Shown here: positions 1 to 9,224 of the stretch, piece after piece
How positions within the stretch are numbered: the stretch's first letter is position 1
Layout: each line of letters starts with the position of its first letter
NCBI RefSeq assembly: GCF_023276375.1
Contig: NZ_JALLPK010000001.1
Location: forward strand, 3,534,001 to 3,598,000
Length of the DNA: 64,000 bases
Origin: Halocatena marina
Lineage (GTDB): Archaea > Halobacteriota > Halobacteria > Halobacteriales > Haloarculaceae
Direction of reading: 5' to 3'
The notes under the pieces: model-generated
Database searches by the model: none
What the model saw: only the letters and a program-made list of their open reading frames with translations
What the model was told of the DNA's origin: nothing
Made by a program: the position numbers and the translations under genes

Positions 1-15
1 GAAAATAGAGCTATT

Positions 16-31
16 TAGTACAATGTGAGTA
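16..31 (+). promoter_or_regulatory. TrmB-like operator upstream of gapN
   Basis: The sequence reads TAGT-N7-GAGTA inside a near-perfect inverted repeat ATTTAGT-N8-AGTAAAT. It differs by one base from the TACT-N7/8-GAGTA motif known for the Halobacterium sugar regulator TrmB. The TATTTA box at 12-17 lies about 30 bases before the ATG at 44, so the site overlaps the promoter of a probably leaderless gapN-pyk transcript. Similar sites lie at 10699 and 14266. Binding is inferred. Confidence 0.55.
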
Positions 32-43
32 AATCTTTTGTAG

Positions 44-1495
44 ATGGGAATGAGAGTATACAACATGGACCCACAGTCAGTACTGTACGACCAGCACCTC
101 TACGTCGATGGGACGTGGCAGGCCACGGAGGAGCACATCGATGTTCCAGACCGCGCAGACGGCGGGACGTTTGCACGGATCGCCGCTGCGGACGGTGATA
201 ACGCTCGGACGGCCTTGAGTGCAGCCGACCGGGCAAAGCGGCCGATGCGCGAGACGACAGTTCCCGAGCGTGCCACGTGGTGTGAGGAGATTGCCGATGG
301 GTTACGAGAACGCCACGACGAACTCGCTCGCGTTATCGTCCGCGAAGCCGGAAAACCGATCGCAAGCGCTCGGGGTGAGGTCGAGAGTGCCGCCGAGCGT
401 TTCGACCGGGCAGCCGAAGAAATACGGCATCTGAAAGGGGAGTTCCGCGAGGGAACGACCGACGGCCACGAAGGATGGCGGGCAATCGTCCGTCACGAGC
501 CAGTCGGGACGGTGCTGTGTATCACGCCGTACAACTATCCACTCGGTACGACTGCTTTGCAGGTGGCACCGGCGCTTGCGGCCGGAAACAGCGTCGTGCT
601 CACTCCATCGAGCAAAACACCAATCAGTGCTGCAATTCTCGCAGAGGTCATCTGCGACGTGGACCTTCCAACCGGTGCGTTCAATTTCCTCCCCGGACAC
701 GGGAGTGAGATCGGCGATATCTTGGCTGGCGATAAACGCATCAACACGGTTGCAATGACCGGTTCCTCCCCGGCAGGCGAACACGTTGCCAGCGTGAGTG
801 GTATGGTCACGCTCCATATGGAACTCGGTGGAAACGCTCCTGCCATCGTTTTCCCGGATGCCGATCTCAATAGCGCTGCAACAGCGTGCGCGAAAGGGTC
901 GTTGAAGTACGCTGGTCAGCGCTGCTCGGCGGTCAGTCGTGTCCTCGCTCACGAGACCGTTCACGATGAGTTGGTCGAACGAATCGACACCAAAATGGAC
1001 ACGTGGGTCGACGGGGATCTCTTCGACGAAGAGACGGATTTCGGACCGCTCATCACTGAAGCACAAGCGAAGTGGGTCGACGAACTCGTCACTGACGCGA
1101 TCGACCGTGGTGCACAACTCGTCCGTGGCGGCGAGCGAGACGGCCGATACTACGAACCGACGCTCCTCGCGGATGTTCCCCACGACGCTCGTATTATCCA
1201 CGAAGAGCAGTTTGGGCCGGTTGCCGCAGTCACAACTATTACAGATGAAGAGGATGCGCTCGCGCTCGCCAACGAGAGCGATCTCGGATTGGATGCATGC
1301 GTCTTCACCAGTGATTACGATCGCGCGCTGTCGGTCGCCGATCGGATAGAGGCGGGTGCAGTCCGTATCAACGGTGCGCCGAGCCACGGACTCGGTGACA
1401 TCCCCTTTGGCGGCATTAAGGAGTCGGGGATCGGTCGAGAGGGCATTGATGCATCGATTCATTCAATGCTCCGCGAAAAGAGTGTTATTCTGTGA
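44..1495 (+). CDS. gapN: Non-phosphorylating glyceraldehyde-3-phosphate dehydrogenase (aldehyde dehydrogenase family)
   Basis: This 483-residue protein belongs to the aldehyde dehydrogenase superfamily. The closest group is GapN, which oxidises glyceraldehyde 3-phosphate directly to 3-phosphoglycerate with NAD(P). The active-site Asn lies in ITPYNYP (about N164), the general base Glu in MELGG (about E260) and the catalytic Cys in GQRCSAV (about C294). The C-terminal IPFGGIKESGIGREG segment is typical of GapN. The ATG at 44 is chosen because a TATTTA box and operator lie at the spacing of a leaderless haloarchaeal transcript; ATG codons at 50 and 65 are alternatives. The gene runs into pyk with almost no gap, so the two enzymes of lower glycolysis look co-transcribed. 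Substrate is inferred from family and neighbour; another short-chain aldehyde is possible. Confidence 0.85.
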   Translation: MGMRVYNMDPQSVLYDQHLYVDGTWQATEEHIDVPDRADGGTFARIAAADGDNARTALSAADRAKRPMRETTVPERATWCEEIADGLRERHDELARVIVREAGKPIASARGEVESAAERFDRAAEEIRHLKGEFREGTTDGHEGWRAIVRHEPVGTVLCITPYNYPLGTTALQVAPALAAGNSVVLTPSSKTPISAAILAEVICDVDLPTGAFNFLPGHGSEIGDILAGDKRINTVAMTGSSPAGEHVASVSGMVTLHMELGGNAPAIVFPDADLNSAATACAKGSLKYAGQRCSAVSRVLAHETVHDELVERIDTKMDTWVDGDLFDEETDFGPLITEAQAKWVDELVTDAIDRGAQLVRGGERDGRYYEPTLLADVPHDARIIHEEQFGPVAAVTTITDEEDALALANESDLGLDACVFTSDYDRALSVADRIEAGAVRINGAPSHGLGDIPFGGIKESGIGREGIDASIHSMLREKSVIL

Positions 1496-1500
1496 AACGG

Positions 1501-3279
1501 ATGCGCGCCACTACGCTCGTCTGCACGCTTGGACCCGCCTCGAACACGCAGGCGGATATTCGGAACCTCGCTGACGCTGGAATGGCGATTGCGCGCGTTA
1601 ACACGAGCCACGGCACGCCCGAGGAGCAGGCAGCACTCATACGACGAGTTCGGGCCGTCGAGGAGACACTCGACCGACCGCTCGCTGTGTTGGTGGATCT
1701 GCAGGGCCCGGAGGTACGAACCGCTCCGCTTGATGAACCAATCACGCTCACAGAAGATTCGACGGTTCGATTCAGTGCGGGCGAGACAGCCACACCCGAC
1801 GCGGTCGGGATTTCGACAGCGATCACCGACGCTGCCCCTGGTGATGAGATTTTCCTCGACGATGGACGCATCGAAGCCGTCGTCGAACACGTTGAATCCG
1901 CTGCGGACGGAGACCAAACCAAAGACAAGACAGTCGCAGCGAAAGTTACGAGCGGCGGCGTTCTTGGCGGTCGCAAGAGCGTGGTCGCGCCGGAACTCAG
2001 ATTCGACGTGAACGTAGTCACCGAGACCGACCACACTGCGATCGACATCGCGGTCGAGCACGATGCGGATTTCATCGCTGCGAGCTTCGTCCGCAATGCA
2101 GACGATGTGATGGCCGTTGCAGAAGAAATCGAGACACGGGGAGCAGACATCCCGATCATCGCAAAGATAGAGCGCACAGAGGCCGTCGAGAGCATCGATG
2201 CGATTATCGACGTCTCAGCGGGTGTGATGGTCGCTCGCGGCGATCTCGGTGTCGAATGTCCAATCGAGGAAGTGCCGATGATCCAAAAACGCATTGCTCG
2301 CCGGTGTCAGGCCGAGGGCGTCCCCGTGATCATCGCCACAGAGATGCTCGATTCAATGGTGACGGCATCTCGACCGACGCGAGCAGAGGCGTCCGACGTA
2401 GCGAACGCCGTCCTCGATGGGGCCGACGCGGTCATGCTCTCGGGTGAGACGGCCGTCGGCGATCATCCTGTGAGAGTCGTCGAGACGATGGGTCAGATCG
2501 TGTGCACGACTGAGGAAAGTGAGGAGGCTGCCGACCGCCGCGAACAACGAATTCCGGCGGCTAACGGGGCAAGCACGGATGCGCTTGCACGCTCAGCGCG
2601 GTATCTTGCGCGAGACGCCAGCGCGAGTGCCATCGTCGTTGCGAGTGAGTCCGGATACACGGCCCGGAAAGTGGCGAAATATCGTCCTGAGGTCCCCATC
2701 GTGGCGGCTGCCCCAGATGAACGCGTCCGTCGTCAACTCGTTCTCTCGCACGGTATTCTCCCACGTGCAACGACCTACACGGCAAACGGTGCACAAGCCG
2801 TCATCGAAGGTGCGGTTGACGCCGCACTCGATACCTCTGTCGTAGAGAGTGGTGATACGGTCGTCGTGCTCTCCGGTATGATGACTGGTCTGCCCGGAAC
2901 GGATACGACGAACCTCCTCAAACTCCACGTCGCGAGCGAAGTGCTCGCCACCGGTCAGTGCGTCGTCGATGGCACCGTCGTCGGACCGGTGGTCCACACG
3001 ATGGATGGCGATCTGAGCGATATTCAGGACGGTGCGATCATTGCGACATCCGGAGACTTCGACACTGAATTCACTGGCAACCTCTCGAACATCGGTGGTA
3101 TCATCGCCGAACAACGGGGAATGACTGGCTATCCCGCGATTGTCGCCCGCGAACTGGGTGTTCCAATGGTGAGTGGTGCATCGATCGATGATCTCCCGGT
3201 CGGGACGACGGTCACACTCGACGGTGAACGAGGCGTCGTCTACAGCGGCGATGTCAAACAGTCCAACGACCGGGAGTAG
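1501..3279 (+). CDS. pyk: Pyruvate kinase with C-terminal PEP-utiliser-like domain
   Basis: Pyruvate kinase converts phosphoenolpyruvate and ADP to pyruvate and ATP. The N-terminus (VCTLGPAS) is the family signature, and IIAKIER and GVMVARGDLGVE carry the catalytic Lys and metal-binding residues. The ATPase TIM barrel, B domain and C domain fill about residues 1-470. A further 110 residues resemble the swivelling PEP-utiliser domain seen in some bacterial and haloarchaeal kinases. In that domain the phospho-accepting His of PPDK/PPS enzymes (TSHAAIVAR) is replaced by Tyr (TGYPAIVAR), so it should not carry phosphate. A GTG at 1492 overlaps the gapN stop by four bases and could be used instead; the ATG at 1501 matches the usual N-terminus. 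Confidence 0.95.
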   Translation: MRATTLVCTLGPASNTQADIRNLADAGMAIARVNTSHGTPEEQAALIRRVRAVEETLDRPLAVLVDLQGPEVRTAPLDEPITLTEDSTVRFSAGETATPDAVGISTAITDAAPGDEIFLDDGRIEAVVEHVESAADGDQTKDKTVAAKVTSGGVLGGRKSVVAPELRFDVNVVTETDHTAIDIAVEHDADFIAASFVRNADDVMAVAEEIETRGADIPIIAKIERTEAVESIDAIIDVSAGVMVARGDLGVECPIEEVPMIQKRIARRCQAEGVPVIIATEMLDSMVTASRPTRAEASDVANAVLDGADAVMLSGETAVGDHPVRVVETMGQIVCTTEESEEAADRREQRIPAANGASTDALARSARYLARDASASAIVVASESGYTARKVAKYRPEVPIVAAAPDERVRRQLVLSHGILPRATTYTANGAQAVIEGAVDAALDTSVVESGDTVVVLSGMMTGLPGTDTTNLLKLHVASEVLATGQCVVDGTVVGPVVHTMDGDLSDIQDGAIIATSGDFDTEFTGNLSNIGGIIAEQRGMTGYPAIVARELGVPMVSGASIDDLPVGTTVTLDGERGVVYSGDVKQSNDRE

Positions 3280-3440
3280 TGCTCGCTTGGACTGTCCTCT
3301 TTTGACTACGTCGAATTAATCTGACAGCAGCCTCTCATCGTTAGCAGAGTGAGCGGACGACACGTCTCGCACACAGAGCTCATATTTACAGACAATCACG
3401 AGGCACCAGCGTTATGATGTCTGTTTGATTAGTATACGGT

Positions 3441-3899
3441 ATGGAATCCCTCCATCCGGACGTTCGCATCGTCTGGGGCGTTGGTGCGATCCTCAGCGCG
3501 CTTTTTGTTGGCAGCGTCGTCGCTGTCGTTGACTGGTATCTCTTAGACGTGGGAATCTGGCTCGCCGTTGTGGTGGGCGTCTCTGTCGCCGCTTTTTCTG
3601 TCCTGTTCGTCTTTCTGCGCTATCGAGTGTGGCGATTCGAGATACAAGCAGACTCACTCTATCTCAAACGCGGTGTTGTCACCCGCATCGAGACTGCTGT
3701 TCCGTACGTCCGCGTTCAGCACGTCGATACGCAGCGTGGACCGGTGGAGCGATTCGTCGGGTTAGCAAGCGTCGTCGTGTACACCGCTGGCTCGCGTGGT
3801 GCGGACGTGACCATCCCGGGGCTTCGCACAGAACGTGCAGACGAGATTCAAGACCAACTCCGGAAGCTCGCAATCGAGAGCGAGGAAGACGCGGTATGA
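3441..3899 (+). CDS. PH domain membrane protein (YdbS-like)
   Basis: The 152-residue protein has two hydrophobic helices (about residues 10-30 and 35-58) followed by a bacterial PH-like (bPH2, DUF304) domain. The segment EIQADSLYLKRGVV and the VPYVRVQHVD core are typical of that fold. Members of this family sit in the membrane in pairs, with a short YdbS-like and a long YdbT-like partner; the function is not established. The stop codon overlaps the start of the next gene by four bases (ATGA), which supports translational coupling with the longer partner. Confidence 0.8.
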   Translation: MESLHPDVRIVWGVGAILSALFVGSVVAVVDWYLLDVGIWLAVVVGVSVAAFSVLFVFLRYRVWRFEIQADSLYLKRGVVTRIETAVPYVRVQHVDTQRGPVERFVGLASVVVYTAGSRGADVTIPGLRTERADEIQDQLRKLAIESEEDAV

Positions 3900-5419
3900 A
3901 ACTGCATCCATTGAGCGCGGTCTGGAACGCATTCCGACGTGGTATTGGAGGGGCGCTGTTCCCTTTTTTCCTCTTGATGATCGGACAGTCGTTTGATTTC
4001 GTCTCATTCTCGCTGCTCTTTGTCCTCCTTCCCGTTGGATTCATCCTCGGTGCCGGATACGGAATCGCGTACTACCTCCAGTTCGAATACGAACTCACGG
4101 AGGATACGTTCGATGTCACGTCTGGAGTACTCAACCGCCAGCACCGAGAGATTCCATTTCGAAGGATTCAGAACATTGATGTCACGCAGTCATTCATCCA
4201 GCGCCTCCTCGGATTCGCTGTTGTTCGACTGGAAACAGCGGGTGGTGGCGAGACCGAAGCGGAGCTAAATTTCATCGACCGGGCAGAAGCGGCCCGTCTG
4301 CAGTCGACTATTCGAGACCGAAAGCGTGCGGTAACTAAGCCCACCGACAGCGCCGACCGCCCGCTGGAGGAATCAAGCTTGGAGTCGGACGACGCTGGCA
4401 GTGTCTCTACGATTCTGTTCGAACTTCGCCTTACTGAGCTGGCTTTCCTCGCAATCGCATTCCTTCGGCCGGGAGCGCTGTTGATCGTGCCGCTCGGGCT
4501 TCCGTTCGGGGAAGATCTCGCCATTTCTCTTTTGCTGACGCTTTCGCGGCCGTTTGGTGGACCGGCGGAACTTTCTCCAACAACACTCACGCCCGATGCG
4601 ATCGTCGTTCTCTTCCTTGTTGGCCTGCCGCTTGCAATCCTCGGTGCGTGGATCGCAAGCGCGCTGTTCACGTTCATCGAATACTTTGGCTTCGAACTGC
4701 GTCGCATCGACAACGATCTCGTCTACGAGCGCGGATTGCTGCGCCGCTATAGCGGAACAATACCCGTAGAAAAGATTCAGACGCTCACGATCTCCGAGCC
4801 AGTCCTCGCTCGTCCACTTGGTTACGCTGGGCTCACAGTAGAGACGGCAGGATACGCGCCCGGTCAATCCCAATCCGGGGAAACTGAGTCTGCGATCCCG
4901 CTCACTCACCGAGAACACATGCTCAAACTCGCACGCGCTATCGAACCGTTCGAAGAGCTGACGTTCACCCGATCGCCGAAACTGGCACGGCGCCGTTACA
5001 CAGTCCGCTATCTTCTTCTGATTGCTGCACTCGTCGGCCTCGGATATCTTGGCTTTCGCTTTGTTGGATTCTCGTACTGGTATGCACCGGCGGTGCTCCT
5101 CCCGCTTGCCCCCATCGCAGCTCATTACAAGTGGAAACACCGCGGTTACTGTGTTGGCGAGAACCACATCGTGCTCCGAGACGGGTTCTGGCGGCGAACG
5201 ACGAGGGTCGTTCCCTACTACCGACTCCAAACAGTGTTGACCCGAAGCAACATCTTCCAGCGACGACTCGGTCTCGCAACCGTGACGGCAGACACCGCTA
5301 GCTCGGCCACACTGCTCGGTGGAGGAGCAACGGCCTACGACATCGACAGCAGCGATGCACAACGGCTTCACACGCTCCTCCGTGAACGACTCCAACAGAG
5401 ACTGCTGGCACGCAGCTGA
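3896..5419 (+). CDS. PH domain membrane protein with three bPH2 modules (YdbT-like)
   Basis: The frame stays open upstream to 3629, but the ATG at 3896 overlaps the previous stop and gives a 507-residue protein starting MKLHPLSAVW. Three repeats of the pattern two membrane helices plus bPH2 domain can be seen. Each PH module has a similar core: IPFRRIQNIDVTQ, IPVEKIQTLTISE and VPYYRLQTVLTRS. Acidic linkers separate the first and second modules. It is the long partner of the YdbS-like protein before it; the pair may form a membrane complex. No catalytic residues are visible. Confidence 0.8.
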   Translation: MKLHPLSAVWNAFRRGIGGALFPFFLLMIGQSFDFVSFSLLFVLLPVGFILGAGYGIAYYLQFEYELTEDTFDVTSGVLNRQHREIPFRRIQNIDVTQSFIQRLLGFAVVRLETAGGGETEAELNFIDRAEAARLQSTIRDRKRAVTKPTDSADRPLEESSLESDDAGSVSTILFELRLTELAFLAIAFLRPGALLIVPLGLPFGEDLAISLLLTLSRPFGGPAELSPTTLTPDAIVVLFLVGLPLAILGAWIASALFTFIEYFGFELRRIDNDLVYERGLLRRYSGTIPVEKIQTLTISEPVLARPLGYAGLTVETAGYAPGQSQSGETESAIPLTHREHMLKLARAIEPFEELTFTRSPKLARRRYTVRYLLLIAALVGLGYLGFRFVGFSYWYAPAVLLPLAPIAAHYKWKHRGYCVGENHIVLRDGFWRRTTRVVPYYRLQTVLTRSNIFQRRLGLATVTADTASSATLLGGGATAYDIDSSDAQRLHTLLRERLQQRLLARS

Positions 5420-5584
5420 TCGCTGTGCTCTAATACAGGAGTGTTCCCCGCTCGCTATTACGACGGTACACAGCACAGATCTACGATTGAGCTCGGGCTG
5501 GTGCCGATCGATGTGTCTCTTCGAGAGCTTCGATGTGGATTCACAGAGCTCTCCGGTTCAGTGATTCCGGTGAACCCTGTGGTG

Positions 5585-5875
5585 ATGGAAGAACCTATTC
5601 CGTGGCGGCTCTTCGGGGGACGTGTGACTCCGGAAGACGTCAAACGTCTCATCGAGGAGGAAATCGAAGACGCCGAGGCGACGGTCACCCATCCGCGCGG
5701 TGAGCACGACGACGATCACCTTGCTGCGGTCGTGGTCTCGCCAGCTTTCGAGGGCGAGTCGCTCGTACAACAACACCAACTCGTGTACGACGCCCTCGGA
5801 GAGCACATGACGCGAGACATCCACGCGCTCGAACTGAAGACCTACACGCCCGATGAGTACGAAGATAAGAACTAG
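5585..5875 (+). CDS. BolA family protein
   Basis: This is a small acidic protein of about 96 residues from the ATG at 5585; a GTG at 5624 would give 83. It matches BolA: an N-terminal helix (EDVKRLIEEEIEDAEATV), then VVSPAFEG, VYDALGEHM and the HALELKTYTP C-terminus. The invariant His lies in IHALELKTYTP. BolA proteins bind 2Fe-2S clusters together with monothiol glutaredoxins in bacteria and eukaryotes; in haloarchaea the role is unproven. It stands alone between the PH-domain pair and the sugar ABC operon, which is on the other strand. Confidence 0.85.
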   Translation: MEEPIPWRLFGGRVTPEDVKRLIEEEIEDAEATVTHPRGEHDDDHLAAVVVSPAFEGESLVQQHQLVYDALGEHMTRDIHALELKTYTPDEYEDKN

Positions 5876-5930
5876 TCTATCGAATCGCTACGAATCGCCG
5901 CGACAATAGCAACAGCAATCAGAGAACGAG

Positions 5931-7085
5931 CTACAACTGTGGCTCGGTCACTTCGGATGCTTCCAACCGACGGTTTCGCACTGCCCGACCAGTCTCCTGG
6001 TCGAACAGGTGGATACTGGATTCGGGAATGCGCGCAACGATCGATTGATCGTTGTCGATCGTTCGCAATCCGTGAACACTCGCCACGAATGGTTCTCTCT
6101 CTGTGAAATCAGCGAAGGTAAGATAGATGCTGTTTTCGTCGCCTCTTGGTTCGACGACATCGACGACTGCCTCGAAATCGTGTGCGGTTTCGGGCGCATC
6201 GACGAGATCGATGTCTTCAGGACGGATCCCGAGCGTAAGCTTCGTCGTATCAGTCTCACTCGATTCCAGTTCAGCAATCGTCTCCTCAGAGAGGGGATAC
6301 TCGAACTGATCGTTCACAAGGGTCGAATCCTGTCGTTCTACTTCGAAGAAATTCATCGACGGTTCACCGATGAAATCAGCAACAAAGCGGTTCGCGGGCT
6401 CGTGATAACATTCGAGGGGTGTTCCAACCTGCTGAAGATGCCCATCGTCGAGGATAGCGATTCGATCGCCCATCGTCATCGCTTCTGTCTGATCGTGTGT
6501 CACATAGACCGTCGTGACACCGAGGTCGTCTTGGAGACGTTGGAGCTCTGTGCGCATCTGAGAGCGCAGCTTTGCATCGAGATTCGAAAGCGGCTCGTCG
6601 AGTAAAAAGACAGACGGATCGCGGACGATGGCTCGTCCGAGCGCAATCCGTTGCTGTTGTCCGCCGGACAGCTCCGAAGGTTTTCGATCCAGCAGCTCTC
6701 CGATTCCCATTGTTGCCGCGGCTTCCTCGACGCGCTCTTTGATCTCTGCGTCGGCCAGATCTGTCGACTCCTCTAACCCGAAGCTCATGTTCTCCTGAGC
6801 TGTCATGTGAGGGTATAGCGCGTACGACTGGAACACCATTGCAATGTCCCGGTCTTTCGGTTGCTCGGTGTTGATTACGCGTCCATCGAGAACAATCTCG
6901 CCCTCGGTGATCGTTTCTAACCCAGCGATCATCCGGAGCGTCGTCGACTTTCCACATCCCGATGGCCCAACGAGTACCAAAAACTCCCCGTCGTCGATGT
7001 CGATCGAAGTGTCATCGACAGCGACGATACTACCATCACCGTCACCGAATCGTTTCGTAACGCCATCGAGTGTCAGTTCAGCCAT
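5931..7085 (-). CDS. Sugar ABC transporter ATP-binding protein (MalK/UgpC type)
   Basis: The 384-residue ATPase drives sugar uptake. Walker A is GPSGCGKST (about residues 38-46), the signature is LSGGQQQR and Walker B is VFLLDEPLSNLD, followed by the switch His in YVTHDQTEAM. After about residue 240 come the OB-fold (TOBE) regulatory segments of the CUT1 family, including LGIRPEDI. It is the last gene of the minus-strand operon binding protein, permease, permease, ATPase. A 97-base gap separates it from the upstream permease, so a separate promoter is possible. The neighbourhood (glucokinase, gluconate dehydratase, aldolase) suggests glucose or a related hexose as substrate. Confidence 0.9.
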   Translation of the reverse strand: MAELTLDGVTKRFGDGDGSIVAVDDTSIDIDDGEFLVLVGPSGCGKSTTLRMIAGLETITEGEIVLDGRVINTEQPKDRDIAMVFQSYALYPHMTAQENMSFGLEESTDLADAEIKERVEEAAATMGIGELLDRKPSELSGGQQQRIALGRAIVRDPSVFLLDEPLSNLDAKLRSQMRTELQRLQDDLGVTTVYVTHDQTEAMTMGDRIAILDDGHLQQVGTPLECYHEPANRFVADFIGEPSMNFFEVERQDSTLVNDQFEYPLSEETIAELESSETDTTKLTLGIRPEDIDLVDAPETAHDFEAVVDVVEPRGDENSIYLTFADFTEREPFVASVHGLRTIDNDQSIVARIPESSIHLFDQETGRAVRNRRLEASEVTEPQL

Positions 7086-7182
7086 CTATCTGTCCTCCAC
7101 TGTGTGAATGTTTGAATTCAGTCATGTTCTTCGATCATGTCGTGTTAATATGCTATGATATGTTGAATTAGGTGTTTCTCTG

Positions 7183-8166
7183 TCACGATCTCCCGGCGAT
7201 TCCTCGGGCGAACTGGTCTCCGAACAGGATGAACACGAGTAACGTTGGCAGCGCGGTGATGAACGCACCAGCCATTCGTAGTCCATAGTCAGTCCCAGAG
7301 AGTGTTTCCCCAAGACCGACCAGTGAGAGCGTCACCGGTGCCGCTTGCGAACTTGCCCCCGGAACGAGGATCAGTGGGAACAGCAGGTCGTTCCAAATCT
7401 GGGTGAACTGGAAGATGAACGTCACAGCGAACATCGGCCCCGACAACGGCAGGACGATTCGACGGTAGATCGTTGCGACGCTTGCGCCGTCGAGCTTGGC
7501 CGCCTCGATCATCTCTCCGGAAAGGCCCATGTAGTATCCTCGAAACAGCACTGTACAGATCGGAATTCCGTACGCCGTGTCCGTGATTATCAGTTCGAGG
7601 AGCGTCGCGTGATGTTGCGCCAAGATCGGAAATAGTTCTTGTAGCGGAACGTACACGGTCCAGAACTTCGAGAGAGGTACCAACACCGCCTGATACGGGA
7701 TGAAGACGGCAGCGACGAACAACAGAAGTACCGGCAGTTGGCCGCGCCAGCTCACCTGTGTCAATCCGTAGGCCGCAAGACTCCCCAATGTCGCCGACAG
7801 AATCGTCCCAGGGATAGCGAGCAGCAGGCTGTTGACCAGTCCGTTCGAAAGCGCATCGAACGCCGCAACCCAGTTCTGGAGCGTGAATCCACCCGGCCCC
7901 GGTGGCAGATACGGCGCGGTTCGTGTGACTGCTTCGGTCGTTTTGAACGAGGTAACGAGCCCCGCCTCGATTGGAATGAGGAAGAATCCGACCAACAATG
8001 CGAGCACCGCGTAGAGCGTGATGCGCCAGTATCCGATCGAACCACGAAGATCTTGCATAGTCGATTCTCCCGGTTCGCTCTCTGTTACGCCAGCCGTTTG
8101 CGGCGATTCGCTTACGGTCGATTCCGATCGTTCGCTTTCGTTGCTATCGTGTTCGCTGTCGGTCAT
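7183..8166 (-). CDS. Sugar ABC transporter permease (MalG type)
   Basis: This 327-residue inner-membrane permease has an extended acidic, Ser/Glu-rich cytoplasmic N-terminus (about 40 residues), then six predicted membrane helices. The EAA loop that contacts the ATPase is seen around EAAKLDGASVATIYRRIVLPL. It overlaps the upstream permease gene by four bases (ATGA), so both are translated together. The family is MalG/CUT1. The substrate cannot be read from the sequence; context points to hexose. Confidence 0.9.
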   Translation of the reverse strand: MTDSEHDSNESERSESTVSESPQTAGVTESEPGESTMQDLRGSIGYWRITLYAVLALLVGFFLIPIEAGLVTSFKTTEAVTRTAPYLPPGPGGFTLQNWVAAFDALSNGLVNSLLLAIPGTILSATLGSLAAYGLTQVSWRGQLPVLLLFVAAVFIPYQAVLVPLSKFWTVYVPLQELFPILAQHHATLLELIITDTAYGIPICTVLFRGYYMGLSGEMIEAAKLDGASVATIYRRIVLPLSGPMFAVTFIFQFTQIWNDLLFPLILVPGASSQAAPVTLSLVGLGETLSGTDYGLRMAGAFITALPTLLVFILFGDQFARGIAGRS

Positions 8167-9203
8167 AACTCACCTCGTCGATACTGTGAATACAAGTACG
8201 GGCCGATCACGCCCAATGCCATCACGAAAAGAAGGATCGAAATTGCCGACCCGTAGGCCAAATTATTATTGCTGAATGCTTCTCTGACCATGAGCGTAGC
8301 GAGAATATCGGATCCTTTCTTCGGTTGATACTGGCCGAACAATGCATACAGGAAATCGAACGTTTTCAGCGCGACGATCATCAACACCACGAGCGCGCTG
8401 ATCATCGACCCACGGAGTTGTGGGATGATGACTCGCCAGTACATTCGAACGGTGCTCGCACCGTCGATCCGCGCAGCTTCGAAGTGTTCGTCCGGAATCG
8501 TCTGCAGTCCTGCGAGAAAGACCACCATCGCATAGCCACTGAACTGCCAGACGAGCGCGAAGATCACCGCTCCGAGGACGAATTGCGGATTCCCGATCCA
8601 ATCCGGCGGGCTGATGCCGCCCGAACGGAAGACCATGTTCACGATTCCGTTGTTGTAATCGTACATCCACAGCCAGAGTTGAGCAGTCACCACGAACGAG
8701 AGGCTGAACGGTAGCAGGTATATCGTCCGAAAGCCGTCTTCGAAGCGGATCTGGCGGTCAATGAGGATTGCAAGCGCCAATCCGACGGCAACACTCGTGA
8801 GTGTGAACGCAACCAGCAACGCCACAGTGTTCTGAGCGGCACTGAGGAACTCTGGACTGCTAAACGCACGCGTGTACTGCTCGAAATCGAGCGTCGAGTA
8901 GTCTGGAAGCGCGTAGCCACTGAGATCGGTGAGTGAAATGAGGAGATTCCAACCGATGGCACCGTATACGAAAAACCCCATCAGCAGGAACGGCGGAAGC
9001 CAAAACGGCAGCGACTGAACGAACTCGCTGTCGAACGACGAGCCAAATCCGCCAGAGGACTGCGTTTCCTGTGGATCAGTATCTGAATCTGAACCGGGAC
9101 TCGGTTCTGCATCTGCTGGAACGGTCGTTCCGCCGTCTGTTCGTGTTTCGTTTTCGCTACTGGTGAACAGTCGTCGTTTCACGTTCTGTATTGATAATTT
9201 CAT
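8163..9203 (-). CDS. Sugar ABC transporter permease (MalF type)
   Basis: The 346-residue permease begins with a charged, Ser/Asp-rich cytoplasmic tail of about 60 residues, followed by six predicted membrane helices. The EAA motif is EAARIDGASTVRMYWRVIIP. It pairs with the MalG-type permease encoded directly downstream, sharing an ATGA overlap, and follows the binding-protein gene after 21 bases. Together they form the channel of a CUT1-type sugar importer. Confidence 0.9.
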   Translation of the reverse strand: MKLSIQNVKRRLFTSSENETRTDGGTTVPADAEPSPGSDSDTDPQETQSSGGFGSSFDSEFVQSLPFWLPPFLLMGFFVYGAIGWNLLISLTDLSGYALPDYSTLDFEQYTRAFSSPEFLSAAQNTVALLVAFTLTSVAVGLALAILIDRQIRFEDGFRTIYLLPFSLSFVVTAQLWLWMYDYNNGIVNMVFRSGGISPPDWIGNPQFVLGAVIFALVWQFSGYAMVVFLAGLQTIPDEHFEAARIDGASTVRMYWRVIIPQLRGSMISALVVLMIVALKTFDFLYALFGQYQPKKGSDILATLMVREAFSNNNLAYGSAISILLFVMALGVIGPYLYSQYRRGEL

Positions 9204-9224
9204 TACGTAGGGAGTGCAGTGCGG

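Noticed and set aside
302..1462. Long minus-strand open frame of 386 codons inside gapN
   Set aside because: It is antisense to a gene with complete catalytic motifs and translates to a His/Arg/Cys-rich sequence without domains, as expected for GC-skewed third positions.
3629..3895. Upstream extension of the YdbT-like frame
   Set aside because: It overlaps the YdbS-like gene in another frame; the ATGA overlap at 3896 gives a proper start.
4373..5476. Minus-strand frame of 367 codons opposite the YdbT-like gene
   Set aside because: It is antisense to three clear PH modules; the translation is Cys- and Arg-rich and not haloarchaeal in composition.
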